Numbered from the stretch's first letter, positions 27,801-37,564 are shown. The stretch: 64,000 nucleotides of DNA from Geobacteraceae bacterium (GCA_021286935.1 JAJTBI010000005.1:21822-85821); one strand, 5' to 3'. The notes: generated by a model from the letters alone, not told the origin. Program-made: numbers and translations.

Positions 27801-28823
27801 ATGAGTGACCAGAATGATACACAGCCGTCTGTATCAGAACCATCTGCAGTAGCGCATGAAGAGGCCGAAGAATCAATTGTGGCAGCTGCGGAAGCAGCGC
27901 TACCTCCTGTTGAGTCAGCTGGCACGGAGTCGTCTGTTGTTGCATCTGATCTGCAGGAGGAACCGGTTGTAGATGACGACGAGGACGGTGATGAACTGCC
28001 GCTGGGGGTAACTGGTGAGGGAATTCAATCTCTGTCCGAGCGTTTCAACGCCAGAGCCGAGATCGAGGACGATCTGCAACGGGCAGAAAACGAGATGAGT
28101 TACCTCCGGGAACAGGTCCGGCAGGATCCGACAGTGCTGGCTGCTGTTCAGGAGCAGCAAAGCAAGCTGGAATATATTGCTAATACCTCCTTTGATCTGA
28201 GTGAAAAGGTTGCGGAACTGTCTAAAACAGTGGCTGTTTTGTCCGTACAACTGCAGAAGGTGTCTGAAGAGACCGAACAGACCGCAGCCTGGTCAGCGTC
28301 AACAAAACTGGTAAGTCCGCTTTCAAAGACCTTTCTGGTACTTGCAATTGTAGTGCTCGTTGTCTTGCTGGCCGGAGTGGGCTATCTGGCAACCAATCAG
28401 ATGCAGTTGCAGCAACGGCAGGACAAGCTGACGAGCGTCGCTATGCATTCAGTTGAAGCCCAGGAAAAGCGGATGGCGGCATTTGATCAGCATTTTGCTG
28501 ATCTTGTCGGTACAGAGATCAAGCATGAACGGGAGTCAATCAGTAAGGAGTCAATCCAGAGTAAACTCAATCATCTCCGTGGTGGCGCTGTTGAACAGCG
28601 TCTGCTGCGAAAAAGCAATGGTGATTGGCTGCTTCCCAAGGGTAAAACAGAAGAACTGATTACTGACCATGATCTGATTGAACAGCTTAATCAGATGTTT
28701 GAAAAATCAGGTAGATCACTGACAACCCATCCCTCTTTGCCACCCCATAAAGTGGTTTCGATTCTGAAACCAAACGGTAAGGGTGGGACTGATCTGATGG
28801 TGACCAAAGAGACCGTACCATAA
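27801..28823 (+). CDS. Coiled-coil single-pass membrane protein, unknown
   Basis: 340 residues. The first 75 are acidic and low in complexity; about 80-165 is a coiled coil (DDLQRAENEMSYLREQV, KLEYIANTSFDLSEKVAEL). One membrane helix is at about 175-197 (TFLVLAIVVLVVLLAGVGYLA), followed by a short second coil and a periplasmic basic domain ending in KGGTDLMVTKE. This is a type II topology if the N-terminus is inside. No family is recognised. It precedes the MsbA-like gene by 19 bp and could be co-transcribed. Confidence 0.8.
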   Translation: MSDQNDTQPSVSEPSAVAHEEAEESIVAAAEAALPPVESAGTESSVVASDLQEEPVVDDDEDGDELPLGVTGEGIQSLSERFNARAEIEDDLQRAENEMSYLREQVRQDPTVLAAVQEQQSKLEYIANTSFDLSEKVAELSKTVAVLSVQLQKVSEETEQTAAWSASTKLVSPLSKTFLVLAIVVLVVLLAGVGYLATNQMQLQQRQDKLTSVAMHSVEAQEKRMAAFDQHFADLVGTEIKHERESISKESIQSKLNHLRGGAVEQRLLRKSNGDWLLPKGKTEELITDHDLIEQLNQMFEKSGRSLTTHPSLPPHKVVSILKPNGKGGTDLMVTKETVP

Positions 28824-28842
28824 TGGGCTGCTGCGTGCCGGT

Positions 28843-30573
28843 ATGGCTGCTTTAAAAACACTGCTCCCTTTTCTGCAGGGGCTCCGCTGGCGGTATGCGT
28901 GCGGAGCCTTTCTGCTGGTTATTACCAATGCCTGCGCCCTGTTGATCCCCTGGTTGCTGAAGCTGGTGATTGATGGTCTGCAGCACCCGGAACAGGCATC
29001 ATTGTCAGCGGGCAGGGTTGCTCTGCTTATCGGGCTGGTTGCAGCCGGGTATGCCGTAGTGCGCATTTTTTCCCGGACCATGATCCTGAATGCAGCGCGG
29101 CTGCTTGAGTTCCAAATCCGCGAAGCGCTGTTTGCCCGTCTGATGACCCTTGATCTGGGCTATTTCTCCCGCGAACGGAGCGGGGATATCCTCTCCCGTT
29201 TTGCCAATGACCTGACTAACGTACGGATGCTGACCGGTTTCGGGGTGATGAGTCTCCTGAACACAGCGGTGATCTATCTGGCCGGGCTATGGCTGATGAT
29301 ACGGATCAATCCCTGGCTGACTGTGGCGGCTGTGGCGCCCTTGCCGTTGATGGTGCTGGCGGTGCGGATGATGAGCAGCAGGATTTTTTCTGTTTCGCGG
29401 CAGGCTCAGGATGAACTTGCCCGGCTTTCCAGCCTGGCGGAAGAGTCGGTCGGCGCTATTCGTTTGATCAAGAGCTATTGCCGGGAAACCTATGTGGCAG
29501 GTCAATTTGATGCGGTTGCTGGGCAGTGTCTTGCCAGAAATCTCGAGCTGGCCCGTTTGCGTGGTCTGGTCATGCCGATTATGGCGCTGGCAACCGGGGC
29601 AGGAACGCTGGCGGTATTGTATTTGGGGGGGCGGCTGGTGATTGGCAGCCAGATCAGTTTAGGTCAGTTTGTGGCGTTTTCCGGCTATCTGGCCCTGTTG
29701 GCCTGGCCCACAGCAGTATTGGGTTGGATCTTGACCCTGGCCCAGCGTGGGGCCGCCTCTATGGAGCGGCTGAATGAGCTGCTGCAAAGCAGTCCGGCGG
29801 TTGTGGAACGTGCTGATGCACAACCTGTTGTCGACCTTGGGCAGGGGCTTGAGGCTCGTCAGCTCAGCTTTAGGTATGGTGATCGACCTGTATTGCAGGA
29901 TATCTCGTTCTATATTCGACCCGGCGAAAGAGTAGGCATTACCGGGCCGGTGGGCTGCGGTAAATCAACTTTGCTACGCCTGATACCGCGTTTATTGCCA
30001 CTGTCTGATGGTATGCTGTTTATAAACGGTCAGGATGTAAATGGGTTGGAACTGGCTTCATTACGGCGCTTAATGGGCTACCTGCCGCAGGAAACAACGC
30101 TTTTCTCACGCAGTATTGCGGAGAACGTTGCCTATGGCGGTGATGGCATATTGGAATTGGCAGTTCAGCGGGCGGGACTTGACTCAGATCTGCAAGAATT
30201 TAGTGCAGGTCTGACAACCGTGGTAGGTGAACGGGGGGTGACGCTTTCTGGAGGCCAGCGTCAGCGGGTTGCCTTGGCACGGGCGTTGGTGCGGGAACCG
30301 GAGCTGTTGTTGCTGGATGATCCGTTAGCCTCCGTAGATGCCGGCCGGGAAGACGAAATTCTGGGGGCGCTGGCTGAAAGCTGGCAGGGCAAAACCGTGC
30401 TGTTAGTCTCACAACGTCTGTCAGCCTTTCGGGATTGCCAGCGAATATTGGTGCTTGATGAAGGCAGGATTGTGGAACAGGGCACGCCGGAAGAGCTGTT
30501 GCAGCTGGGTGGGCGGTATGCCGAGCTGGCCAGGATGCAGGGAGGGCTGGTAAGAGTGAAGAGTGAAGAGTGA
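28843..30573 (+). CDS. ABC exporter, fused permease-ATPase (MsbA-like)
   Basis: Half-transporter of 576 residues that acts as a homodimer. Six membrane helices cover about 10-310, with the coupling region TLDLGYFSRERSGDILSRF typical of type IV exporters. The ATPase has Walker A GPVGCGKST near 370, signature LSGGQRQRVALARAL near 470 and Walker B LLLLDDPLASVD near 490; note DD instead of the usual DE at the catalytic Glu position of Walker B, which could slow hydrolysis. The substrate is not evident; lipid A or a peptide are possible. Its last codons lie in a 7 bp tandem repeat, and its stop is two bases from the convergent D15-type gene. Confidence 0.92.
   Translation: MAALKTLLPFLQGLRWRYACGAFLLVITNACALLIPWLLKLVIDGLQHPEQASLSAGRVALLIGLVAAGYAVVRIFSRTMILNAARLLEFQIREALFARLMTLDLGYFSRERSGDILSRFANDLTNVRMLTGFGVMSLLNTAVIYLAGLWLMIRINPWLTVAAVAPLPLMVLAVRMMSSRIFSVSRQAQDELARLSSLAEESVGAIRLIKSYCRETYVAGQFDAVAGQCLARNLELARLRGLVMPIMALATGAGTLAVLYLGGRLVIGSQISLGQFVAFSGYLALLAWPTAVLGWILTLAQRGAASMERLNELLQSSPAVVERADAQPVVDLGQGLEARQLSFRYGDRPVLQDISFYIRPGERVGITGPVGCGKSTLLRLIPRLLPLSDGMLFINGQDVNGLELASLRRLMGYLPQETTLFSRSIAENVAYGGDGILELAVQRAGLDSDLQEFSAGLTTVVGERGVTLSGGQRQRVALARALVREPELLLLDDPLASVDAGREDEILGALAESWQGKTVLLVSQRLSAFRDCQRILVLDEGRIVEQGTPEELLQLGGRYAELARMQGGLVRVKSEE
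30553..30573. repeat. Heptamer tandem repeat at a stop codon
   Basis: AGAGTGA repeated three times in a row, the last copy providing the TGA stop of the MsbA-like gene. Slippage by one unit would alter the C-terminal residues. Confidence 0.7.
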
Positions 30574-30575
30574 AG

Positions 30576-31868
30576 TTAGAAAGGGTATCCTAAACCCACG
30601 TACACTGCCGGTCCGTCCTTGCCTACTCCCACATCAACACGGCCAACAATATTGGGGCGCACTGTGGCTCTGAAACCGATACCGGGGTTAAACTCAAAAT
30701 TTTTAGAGCTGGCCTTATCAAAACTTTCCATGACGGCACCCAGGTCAACAAAGGGGGCCAGTTCCCAATCTGCGGTTACATTAAAGATCTCCCAGCGAAA
30801 CAACCGGATACGTTCCTCCAGATTCAAGAGCAGAAAGCTGTTGTCGATAAAACGGTTCCTGCCATAACCCCGCAAGGTATTTTCGCCGCCCAGAATACTC
30901 TGTTCAAGAAACGGCACTTTACTGTTGTCCGTGTCCCCCAAGGTTTGATTATACATCAATCTGAAGACCGAAATAAATCGCTTGCTCTCGTCATGGGGTA
31001 CGTACCCCTTTAACTCCACTTCATAGTGGCGATAGTCCTCTGCGCCACCTAACGCCTTGATGGTGGGCTCAAAGGTGATCCGGGCATAGCCGCCGTAGGT
31101 GGGCAGGGTCTTGCTGTCATAGCTGCTGTAAATCAGTGAGATGCGCGGGGCATGGGTAGTGAAGCCTTCTACCCCCGGCACGTCCTGCTGTGAAAATTTG
31201 TCGGTAATGAACGGCACTGATTTGATGGCACCCTGGCTGATGGAGACCGAGCGGAAGCGGTGCCCCAGTTCCAGATAGTAGCGCCGTCCCAGGAACCAGG
31301 TGGCAGACAGGTTGTAGGTGATCTCACGGTTGGTATAGTTGGTCTCAAGCTCATTGGGGGTGCGGGCATGAAAACCAAAAAAGCGGGAAGAACCATCGGC
31401 AAACCAGCCCAGAAAACCTTTCAGTTCAAGATTGCCGTTCATCAGACTAACGTCACGAATCCTGGCTTCGTAGTCAAAGTTTTTCTTCTGTGATTGCGAT
31501 AGGTTGAATTCGATATTCTGCTCTGCAGTGGGGTTTACGGAACCGTACAGGGTGCCGGTAAAACCAAAGTTTTTGTTGTGGTTAATCTGGGGGGCCAGCA
31601 GCGAAAAGACTTCATCCTTTTGATTGTGGATCAGGAAGGCAGACAGTGCACCGGCAGTAATTCCTTCATTGGGTGAGGTGGCAATGACCGGCAGAGGAAC
31701 GGTGACAACCTTGACCTGCTCTCCGCAGGATTCGTTGGTAATCAAGGGCAGATCGGCACGGGGGATAACCGTGGTGCAACCGCTTAAAACGATAAGAAGT
31801 GCAAGTGTATAAAGCAACCAGGAAAACCGGTTCCAAGTTTTTCTGCTGTCAGATAGTAGAGTTTTCAT
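30576..31868 (-). CDS. Outer-membrane D15/BamA-TamA type barrel lipoprotein
   Basis: 430 residues from ATG 31866-31868; an in-frame TTG 12 codons earlier lacks support. A lipoprotein signal ends in IVLSGC. The C-terminal two thirds alternates amphipathic strands and has the surface-antigen (D15) hallmark ILGGENTLRGYGRNRF, and ends in YVGLGYPF with the terminal Phe of outer-membrane barrels. POTRA domains are not seen, so it is a short single-barrel member (patatin-like or haemolysin-secretion-like group) rather than BamA. It faces the MsbA-like gene tail to tail. Function unknown; a transport or assembly pore is inferred. Confidence 0.82.
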   Translation of the reverse strand: MKTLLSDSRKTWNRFSWLLYTLALLIVLSGCTTVIPRADLPLITNESCGEQVKVVTVPLPVIATSPNEGITAGALSAFLIHNQKDEVFSLLAPQINHNKNFGFTGTLYGSVNPTAEQNIEFNLSQSQKKNFDYEARIRDVSLMNGNLELKGFLGWFADGSSRFFGFHARTPNELETNYTNREITYNLSATWFLGRRYYLELGHRFRSVSISQGAIKSVPFITDKFSQQDVPGVEGFTTHAPRISLIYSSYDSKTLPTYGGYARITFEPTIKALGGAEDYRHYEVELKGYVPHDESKRFISVFRLMYNQTLGDTDNSKVPFLEQSILGGENTLRGYGRNRFIDNSFLLLNLEERIRLFRWEIFNVTADWELAPFVDLGAVMESFDKASSKNFEFNPGIGFRATVRPNIVGRVDVGVGKDGPAVYVGLGYPF

Positions 31869-31990
31869 CGTGGAGGTTCTACACCGCCTGCAGGAGGGTG
31901 TCAATATTTTCAGAGTTCAGATGGTTCCCTTGCAAGAGCAGGGGTTTGCTGGTACTCTGACACCACCTTTTTCCTGGTCGGAGTTGCCTG

Positions 31991-33412
31991 ATGAACCTGA
32001 ATACCCGCCTGGTCCTGATCATGATATCGCTGCTGGTATTGGCGGGGATGACGCTCTTTACCCTTAACCAGTTCTCTCAGACCGCTTTGGTACATGAAAT
32101 TCAGGAGAGTTCCCGGGAAATTTCTAAGGCGGTGCAGCTCAGTATTGCTGATCTGACCTCTGAAACTGAAACATCAAGACTTTCAGAGTATTTTGAGGGT
32201 GCCCGTCAAAAAGGGATTAATGAGATCAATATCATCAACAGTGAAGGGGAGATTATTGATTCCACCAATCCTGAAAAAATCGGCAAGCTAAAGGACCTGA
32301 AGAAACTGGAAAAGGGGGTCAGATCGGCTCCCCGTAAAGCAGAGGGCGGGACAATCCTCTCCCAAAAACCGTATGATGTGGTGGTGCCGGTTATAGTTGG
32401 TGATGAACATCTGGGCTATGTGCAGGTCAATATGCTGTTGGATAACATTCAGAGTATCCAGCACTCCAATTTTATCAAGCGTTTGGCGGCAACCGGTATG
32501 GTGTTTACCGTTGGCATCGCCTTTTCAATCTATCTCTCCCGGCGTTATACTGATCCGATCCATCGGCTGGTGCAGGACTTCAAGAAGGTTTCCAGCGGCG
32601 ATCTGTCGGTTACCATCCCCGTTGAAAGCGCCGACGAAGTTGGCGAGCTTGCCAAAGGCTTCAACGAAATGGTGGAAAAATTGCGGGAGCGGGAAACCCT
32701 GGAGAAACGTCTGTATGAAGCAGAACACCTTTCCCGGGTAGGACAATTAGCTTCAGGTATAGCCCATGAAATACGTAACCCGCTCAACTATATCAGTCTT
32801 GCCATTGATCATCTACGGAATGAGGTGGTAGAGCAATGTCCTGACCGGGCTGATGAGGTAACGGCGCTGGCGGAAAAGATACGGGAAGAGGTTCGACGCG
32901 CCAACTACATGGTGATCAATTTCATGAATTATGGACGGCCTCTTAAGTTGCGCAAGAGTGAGATAACCTACGCGGAGCTGCTTGAGCGTACCCTATCAGT
33001 CTTGCATGATCGTTTAGCGGAACAGCGGGTGACAGTTGAAGAACATATTTCAGGCGATTTACCGGCATTGTCGCTTGATCCTGAGTTGATGCGTAACTGT
33101 ATTACCAACTTCATTACCAATGCAGCTCAGGCTATGGCTGATGGCGGTACGATTATACTGGGAGCAGAGCTTGATCAAGAGTCTGGCTGGGTGCGGCTTA
33201 GTTTTAAGGATCAGGGCTGCGGTATTGCTGCAGAAGACCTGGAAAAGGTCTTCCAGCCCTACTTTACCACTAAAGATGTGGGGATCGGCCTGGGGCTGGC
33301 CATTACCGAGCGGATTGTAAAGGCCCATGGTGGTGAGATACTGGTGGCCAGCAGGCCTGGTGAGGGAACCACCTTTACCGTGCGCTTGCCGATGGAGGAA
33401 GTAAAAGGATGA
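31991..33412 (+). CDS. Membrane sensor histidine kinase
   Basis: 473 residues. Membrane helices at about 8-28 and 164-183 flank a periplasmic sensor domain of about 135 residues. HAMP covers about 185-238, HisKA about 245-315 with the phospho-acceptor H259 in GIAHEIRNPLNY, and the HATPase about 350-470 (N box NFITNAAQAM, G1 DQGCGI, G2 DVGIGLGLA). The partner response regulator gene overlaps its stop by ATGA. The pair is of the AtoS/NtrB-like group that controls sigma-54 promoters. The signal is unknown. Confidence 0.95.
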   Translation: MNLNTRLVLIMISLLVLAGMTLFTLNQFSQTALVHEIQESSREISKAVQLSIADLTSETETSRLSEYFEGARQKGINEINIINSEGEIIDSTNPEKIGKLKDLKKLEKGVRSAPRKAEGGTILSQKPYDVVVPVIVGDEHLGYVQVNMLLDNIQSIQHSNFIKRLAATGMVFTVGIAFSIYLSRRYTDPIHRLVQDFKKVSSGDLSVTIPVESADEVGELAKGFNEMVEKLRERETLEKRLYEAEHLSRVGQLASGIAHEIRNPLNYISLAIDHLRNEVVEQCPDRADEVTALAEKIREEVRRANYMVINFMNYGRPLKLRKSEITYAELLERTLSVLHDRLAEQRVTVEEHISGDLPALSLDPELMRNCITNFITNAAQAMADGGTIILGAELDQESGWVRLSFKDQGCGIAAEDLEKVFQPYFTTKDVGIGLGLAITERIVKAHGGEILVASRPGEGTTFTVRLPMEEVKG

Positions 33413-34782
33413 GCGGAAGCATTTTGATCGTTGATGATGAAAAGGGGCAGCGTGAGATCCTGACCATGATTCTGCAGGGGGTCGGGTATGACACTGCCGA
33501 GGCTGCGGGTGTACAGGAGGCGCTGGCCTTGCTGGGCAAGCGGGAGTTTGATCTTGTTCTGACTGACCTGAAAATGCAGGGACAATCCGGGCTGGACCTG
33601 CTGGAGCAGGTTATGGCGGATGATCCCCAGCAGTGTGTGATCATGATGACCGCCCATGGGACGGTGGATTCTGCGGTAGGTGCCATGAAACGTGGTGCCT
33701 TTGATTATCTTGAAAAACCGTTGGAGCGGGAAAACCTGCTGCTGACTCTGAAGCGGGCCTTTGAACGGATTACCCTGGTACGGGAAAACCGGGTGCTGCA
33801 GAAGCGGGTCGCTGAGATAGAACGGATCTCTTCCATCATTGGCGAGCATCCCAAGATGAAAGAGGTGTATCGGATTGTCACAAAGATTGCCGCCACCTCA
33901 TCAACGGTACTGGTTTATGGTGAATCCGGTACCGGCAAAGAGCTGGTGGCTCGTGCCGTGCATGATCGCTCTCCTCGCAAGGAGCAGCCGTTTATGGCCA
34001 TTAACTGTGCCGCTATCCCTGAAACCCTGATTGAAAGTGAACTGTTTGGTCATGAAAAAGGGAGCTTCACCGGGGCCAATGCCCGGGAGATCGGTATTCT
34101 TGAAGCTGCCAACGGCGGGACGGTTTTTTTGGACGAAATTGGTGAAATGAACGTCTCCATGCAAGCCAAGCTACTGCGGGCTATTCAGGAAAAAGAGATC
34201 CGTCGCGTGGGGGGCAAAATTAACCTGCCACTTGATGTACGCATTATCTCTGCCACCAACCGTGACCTGGAACAGGAAATAAAAAAGGGAACCTTCCGCG
34301 AAGACCTCTACTATCGCCTGAACGTCATTCGGATCAACCTGCCGCCACTGCGGGAGCGGGGCAGCGATATCGCCACCCTGGCAAACTTCTTTGTAAAAAA
34401 ATACCGTGAGGCGTCAGGTATTGCCGTTGAAGGGATATCCAAGCCAGCCCTTAAGCAGCTGATGAACTACACCTGGCCCGGCAACGTGCGCCAGCTGGAG
34501 TCAGTCATTGAGCGGGCCGTGCTGATGGCAGAAGGCAGCATCATCCAGCCGGAGGACTTGCCGACTGAAATCAGCAGCCTGAGCGAGGGGGTTATGGTCC
34601 CCTTTGAACTGCCGCCGGAGGGGATCAATTTTGAGGAGCTGGAAAAGGCGCTGATCCTTAAGGCGATGGAACGTGCCGATTGGGTAATCGGCAAGGCTGC
34701 ACCGATTCTGGGGCTCAGTTATAAAACGTTGCAATATCGGATCGACAAACATGGGATTGAGAAGCCGGAGAAACGGCGATAG
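33409..34782 (+). CDS. Sigma-54-dependent response regulator (NtrC family)
   Basis: 457 residues in three domains. The receiver has D53 in LVLTDLKMQG and the acidic pair D9/D10. The AAA+ domain (about 140-375) has Walker A GESGTGKE, the sigma-54 contact loop as GSFTGA in place of GAFTGA, and Walker B GGTVFLDEIGEM. A Fis-type HTH closes the protein at about 415-455 (KAAPILGLSYKTLQYRIDKHG). It is coupled to the histidine kinase gene and ends 65 bp before the TPR/glycan locus, so it is a candidate regulator of that locus. I found no clear -24/-12 site near it. Confidence 0.95.
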   Translation: MSGSILIVDDEKGQREILTMILQGVGYDTAEAAGVQEALALLGKREFDLVLTDLKMQGQSGLDLLEQVMADDPQQCVIMMTAHGTVDSAVGAMKRGAFDYLEKPLERENLLLTLKRAFERITLVRENRVLQKRVAEIERISSIIGEHPKMKEVYRIVTKIAATSSTVLVYGESGTGKELVARAVHDRSPRKEQPFMAINCAAIPETLIESELFGHEKGSFTGANAREIGILEAANGGTVFLDEIGEMNVSMQAKLLRAIQEKEIRRVGGKINLPLDVRIISATNRDLEQEIKKGTFREDLYYRLNVIRINLPPLRERGSDIATLANFFVKKYREASGIAVEGISKPALKQLMNYTWPGNVRQLESVIERAVLMAEGSIIQPEDLPTEISSLSEGVMVPFELPPEGINFEELEKALILKAMERADWVIGKAAPILGLSYKTLQYRIDKHGIEKPEKRR

Positions 34783-34847
34783 AGTTTAACTAAACAAGAG
34801 CAACTGCCGAAAAGTATACTGCACCCTATTGGAAGGAGGGTACTGCC

Positions 34848-36029
34848 ATGAGTTCATTCTTTGACCAATCTTCAGATGCTATATTTGCTGGAGCGCTGGC
34901 TGCCCAGAGCCAAAGGGCGAACCTTGCCAATTACGCTATTCAGCAAGCTGCACGTTATCTGCAAAATAACAATCAGGATGCTGCATTAAAAGAGTTCAAA
35001 AAGGCGTTGGCCTTTGACAGTGAGAACTACACGGCTCACCAGTACATTGGCAACATATATCTTTCTCAAGGTAAGACTAAGGAAGCGATCAAGGAGTTTA
35101 AGGAGAATGTCAGGCTTCAGCCACTCTCTGTCAATTCGCTGGTGGATCTTGGTAACGCCTATATTCAGGATAAAAACTATACTGAAGCTGAAAAAAGCTT
35201 GAAGAAAGCTGCCCGCATGGATCCACTGAATCCGGTTGCGGACTATACATTGGGGCATTTATATCTGAATACGGATCGCCTTAACGAAGCTGAAGCTGAG
35301 TTTAAAAAAGCGCAGAAGGTTTCTCCTAAGGATGGGAACGTCTACTACAGCCTGGGGATGCTCTATAATAAACAAGGTAAGTATGAAGATGCGGCGAAAA
35401 ACCTTGAAAAATCGCTTGAACTCAAAAAGAAATTCCCAAGCGCAAATTATGAGCTTGGGGTGGCGTATAATGGAATGGGAGAAACAGAAAAAGCTCAGGC
35501 ACAATTAAGTCTTTTGAATAGTTCAGATTATAGCTTGGCTCAAGACCTGAAGTATGTGATCAATAAGCCTAAAATAGTAACAATGGATACTTCAAAAAGC
35601 GGCGGTTTCAGCGAACTGATGGGGGCGGGGACTCCGCTCTGGGCATTGGACCCGAGTCTTGTTGCACCGAACAGCTCAAAGGAATTTTCTGCAACGTTCA
35701 CATTTTCGGAAAAAATGGATATCGCGTCGGTTACAAACCCTCTTAACTGGTCCATAACTCGCGCTAAAGGTGGAGTGGGCGGTTATTATAACAACACCAT
35801 GCCCTATACGTCACGCGATGCGGCACCTCCTTCCATACCGTTGTCGGTTGTGTACAATGACCTGACACAAGAGGCGACCATTAAGTTCAGAGTTGCACAA
35901 AATGAGGAAGGGAATGCTACTATTGACCCTTCTCACCTCGTCTTCGGTTTTAAAGGCAAAGATGCCTCTGGTCGGTCAATGGATACAAGTGCAAATGAAT
36001 ATGATGGCTTTGCACTGAAAGCTTTTTAG
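34848..36029 (+). CDS. TPR protein with C-terminal Ig-like domain
   Basis: 393 residues. Five or more TPR units lie at about 28-230 (YTAHQYIGNIYLSQGKTKEA, NVYYSLGMLYNKQGKYEDA). A Ser/Gly-rich linker leads to a beta-rich domain at about 275-390 that resembles SbsA-type Ig-like repeats (FSATFTFSEKMD; FGFKGKDASGRSMDT). There is no signal peptide. AAGGAGGG precedes ATG 34848 and TATACT at 34815-34820 could be a -10 box, though no -35 is visible. It opens the co-directional locus; an adaptor or a secreted or glycosylated target are both possible. Confidence 0.82.
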   Translation: MSSFFDQSSDAIFAGALAAQSQRANLANYAIQQAARYLQNNNQDAALKEFKKALAFDSENYTAHQYIGNIYLSQGKTKEAIKEFKENVRLQPLSVNSLVDLGNAYIQDKNYTEAEKSLKKAARMDPLNPVADYTLGHLYLNTDRLNEAEAEFKKAQKVSPKDGNVYYSLGMLYNKQGKYEDAAKNLEKSLELKKKFPSANYELGVAYNGMGETEKAQAQLSLLNSSDYSLAQDLKYVINKPKIVTMDTSKSGGFSELMGAGTPLWALDPSLVAPNSSKEFSATFTFSEKMDIASVTNPLNWSITRAKGGVGGYYNNTMPYTSRDAAPPSIPLSVVYNDLTQEATIKFRVAQNEEGNATIDPSHLVFGFKGKDASGRSMDTSANEYDGFALKAF

Positions 36030-36061
36030 TAAACTCGAAGTCCAATCCAAAGGAGTGTGAT

Positions 36062-37480
36062 GTGACAAGTGCTATGCTGATGGAAACTACGGTACATGAC
36101 GAAGGGGCGGTCTATGATCGGTTGAGTGCCTCATTGCAGGGTCTAACACCTGAAGAGGCCATCAGAAGAATCAAGGAGTTTCTTGCAACATTTCCTTCTT
36201 TTGCATTGGCCCATAATGACCTTGGTGTGTTGTATCATCAAGCTGGAAATTCCACACTTGCTTTGGCCTACCATGAAAAAGCGGCTCGATTGCAGCCAGA
36301 AAATACGCTGTTCAAAAAGAATTTGGCGGATTTTTATGCAGTTGAGTTGGGCTGGCTTGAAGAAGCGGTTGATATTTATCTGGAAGTAGTGAAGCGCAAT
36401 CCGAGAGATACCGAAGCTCTGATTGCTTTGGGGCAACTGGGGGCTGCACTGGCCGGTTCACGCATCTTGGAATCCTCACCAGAAAGGATACAATTAGAGC
36501 CACATGCAGCGTCTTTAGCGGTAGAAATAGCGCCTGAAAATGAAGCAGAACTGTACCAAAAGGCCCAAAATATGACAGCCGAGGGGCAACTTTCGGAGTC
36601 TGCAGCCATACTGGAGGAGCTGATAAAGCGCCAACCTTCCCAGGCACTGTATTGCAACGACCTTGGAGTTGTCAGGTACAGATCCGGCGATCTTGCCGGT
36701 TCTCAGGCATGCTATGAGAAAGCGGTCCAGTTAGAGCCTGGCAATACCCTGTATGCAAGAAATTTGGCAGATCTCTACTTTGCTGAGATGAATCGAGCTG
36801 ATGATGCGATCCGTATTTACCTTGATCTTCATAGAGAAAAACCACGTGATGTTGAAACCCTGATCAGTCTTGGCCATATCTGCGGGGCAGTTGACCGTCC
36901 GGATGAAGCCAAAATATTCTACCGCCGCGTCTTAGAGCTGGAACCTTGGAACAAGGAAGCGAGGCAGGCCCTTGCGTTGCAGCAGACGGGGCCGACCTCT
37001 GTGCCTTCACCGTCGCCGCATCCTGCCAAGTCAACCGAGCAACTGGTTGGAGAGGCACGGGAGTTGATGCTGCAAAATCAGGCTACTGAAGCCCGGAAGC
37101 TTCTGGAGCAGGCTATTGAACTTAATCCTCGTTCTGCTATGGCTCACAACGACCTCGGGGTGGTAGCCTATAGTCTTGGAGATGTTACTGCTGCACAGGC
37201 TGCTTACGAACAGGCCGTCAGACTTGAACCGGGCAATCTTAATTTCACCATGAATCTTGCTGATTTTTATTTTGTTGCCGCCAGTCGGGCGGATGATGCC
37301 ATCCAGATGTATCTTGAACTTTTCCGGCAATTCCCACGTAACGTCGAAGTACTTACCGCCTTGGGGCGAATCTGCCAAGCTGTTGATCGACCTGATGAAG
37401 CTAAAATGTTCTATCGACGGGTATTGGAGATTGAGCCATGGAACAGTGAGGTGCGGGAAGCGTTGCAACGATCCACTTAG
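36062..37480 (+). CDS. TPR protein with a large triplicated unit
   Basis: 472 residues from GTG 36062, with AAGGAG upstream. The body is three copies of a unit of about 140 residues, at roughly 48-150, 180-320 and 350-470, each beginning with NDLGV and holding LADFY/LADLY and RPDEAK-FYRRVLE-EPWN motifs. The second and third copies are similar even at DNA level, which shows fairly recent duplication. There is no signal peptide or membrane segment. It follows the TPR-Ig gene by 32 bp. A scaffold for the downstream enzymes is inferred. Confidence 0.85.
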   Translation: MTSAMLMETTVHDEGAVYDRLSASLQGLTPEEAIRRIKEFLATFPSFALAHNDLGVLYHQAGNSTLALAYHEKAARLQPENTLFKKNLADFYAVELGWLEEAVDIYLEVVKRNPRDTEALIALGQLGAALAGSRILESSPERIQLEPHAASLAVEIAPENEAELYQKAQNMTAEGQLSESAAILEELIKRQPSQALYCNDLGVVRYRSGDLAGSQACYEKAVQLEPGNTLYARNLADLYFAEMNRADDAIRIYLDLHREKPRDVETLISLGHICGAVDRPDEAKIFYRRVLELEPWNKEARQALALQQTGPTSVPSPSPHPAKSTEQLVGEARELMLQNQATEARKLLEQAIELNPRSAMAHNDLGVVAYSLGDVTAAQAAYEQAVRLEPGNLNFTMNLADFYFVAASRADDAIQMYLELFRQFPRNVEVLTALGRICQAVDRPDEAKMFYRRVLEIEPWNSEVREALQRST

Positions 37481-37564
37481 CAGTACATTACCTAGGTGAC
37501 TGGTACAAACGCCGTTTTTTCACACCATCTGTTTTGATGTTGAATGTTTTACATGCGAGGAGCA

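Noticed and set aside
37481..37564. Possible sigma-54 promoter (CTGGTACAAACGCCG) before the small membrane protein
   Set aside because: The GG is present but the GC ten bases later is not; the match to TGGCAC-N5-TTGC is too weak.
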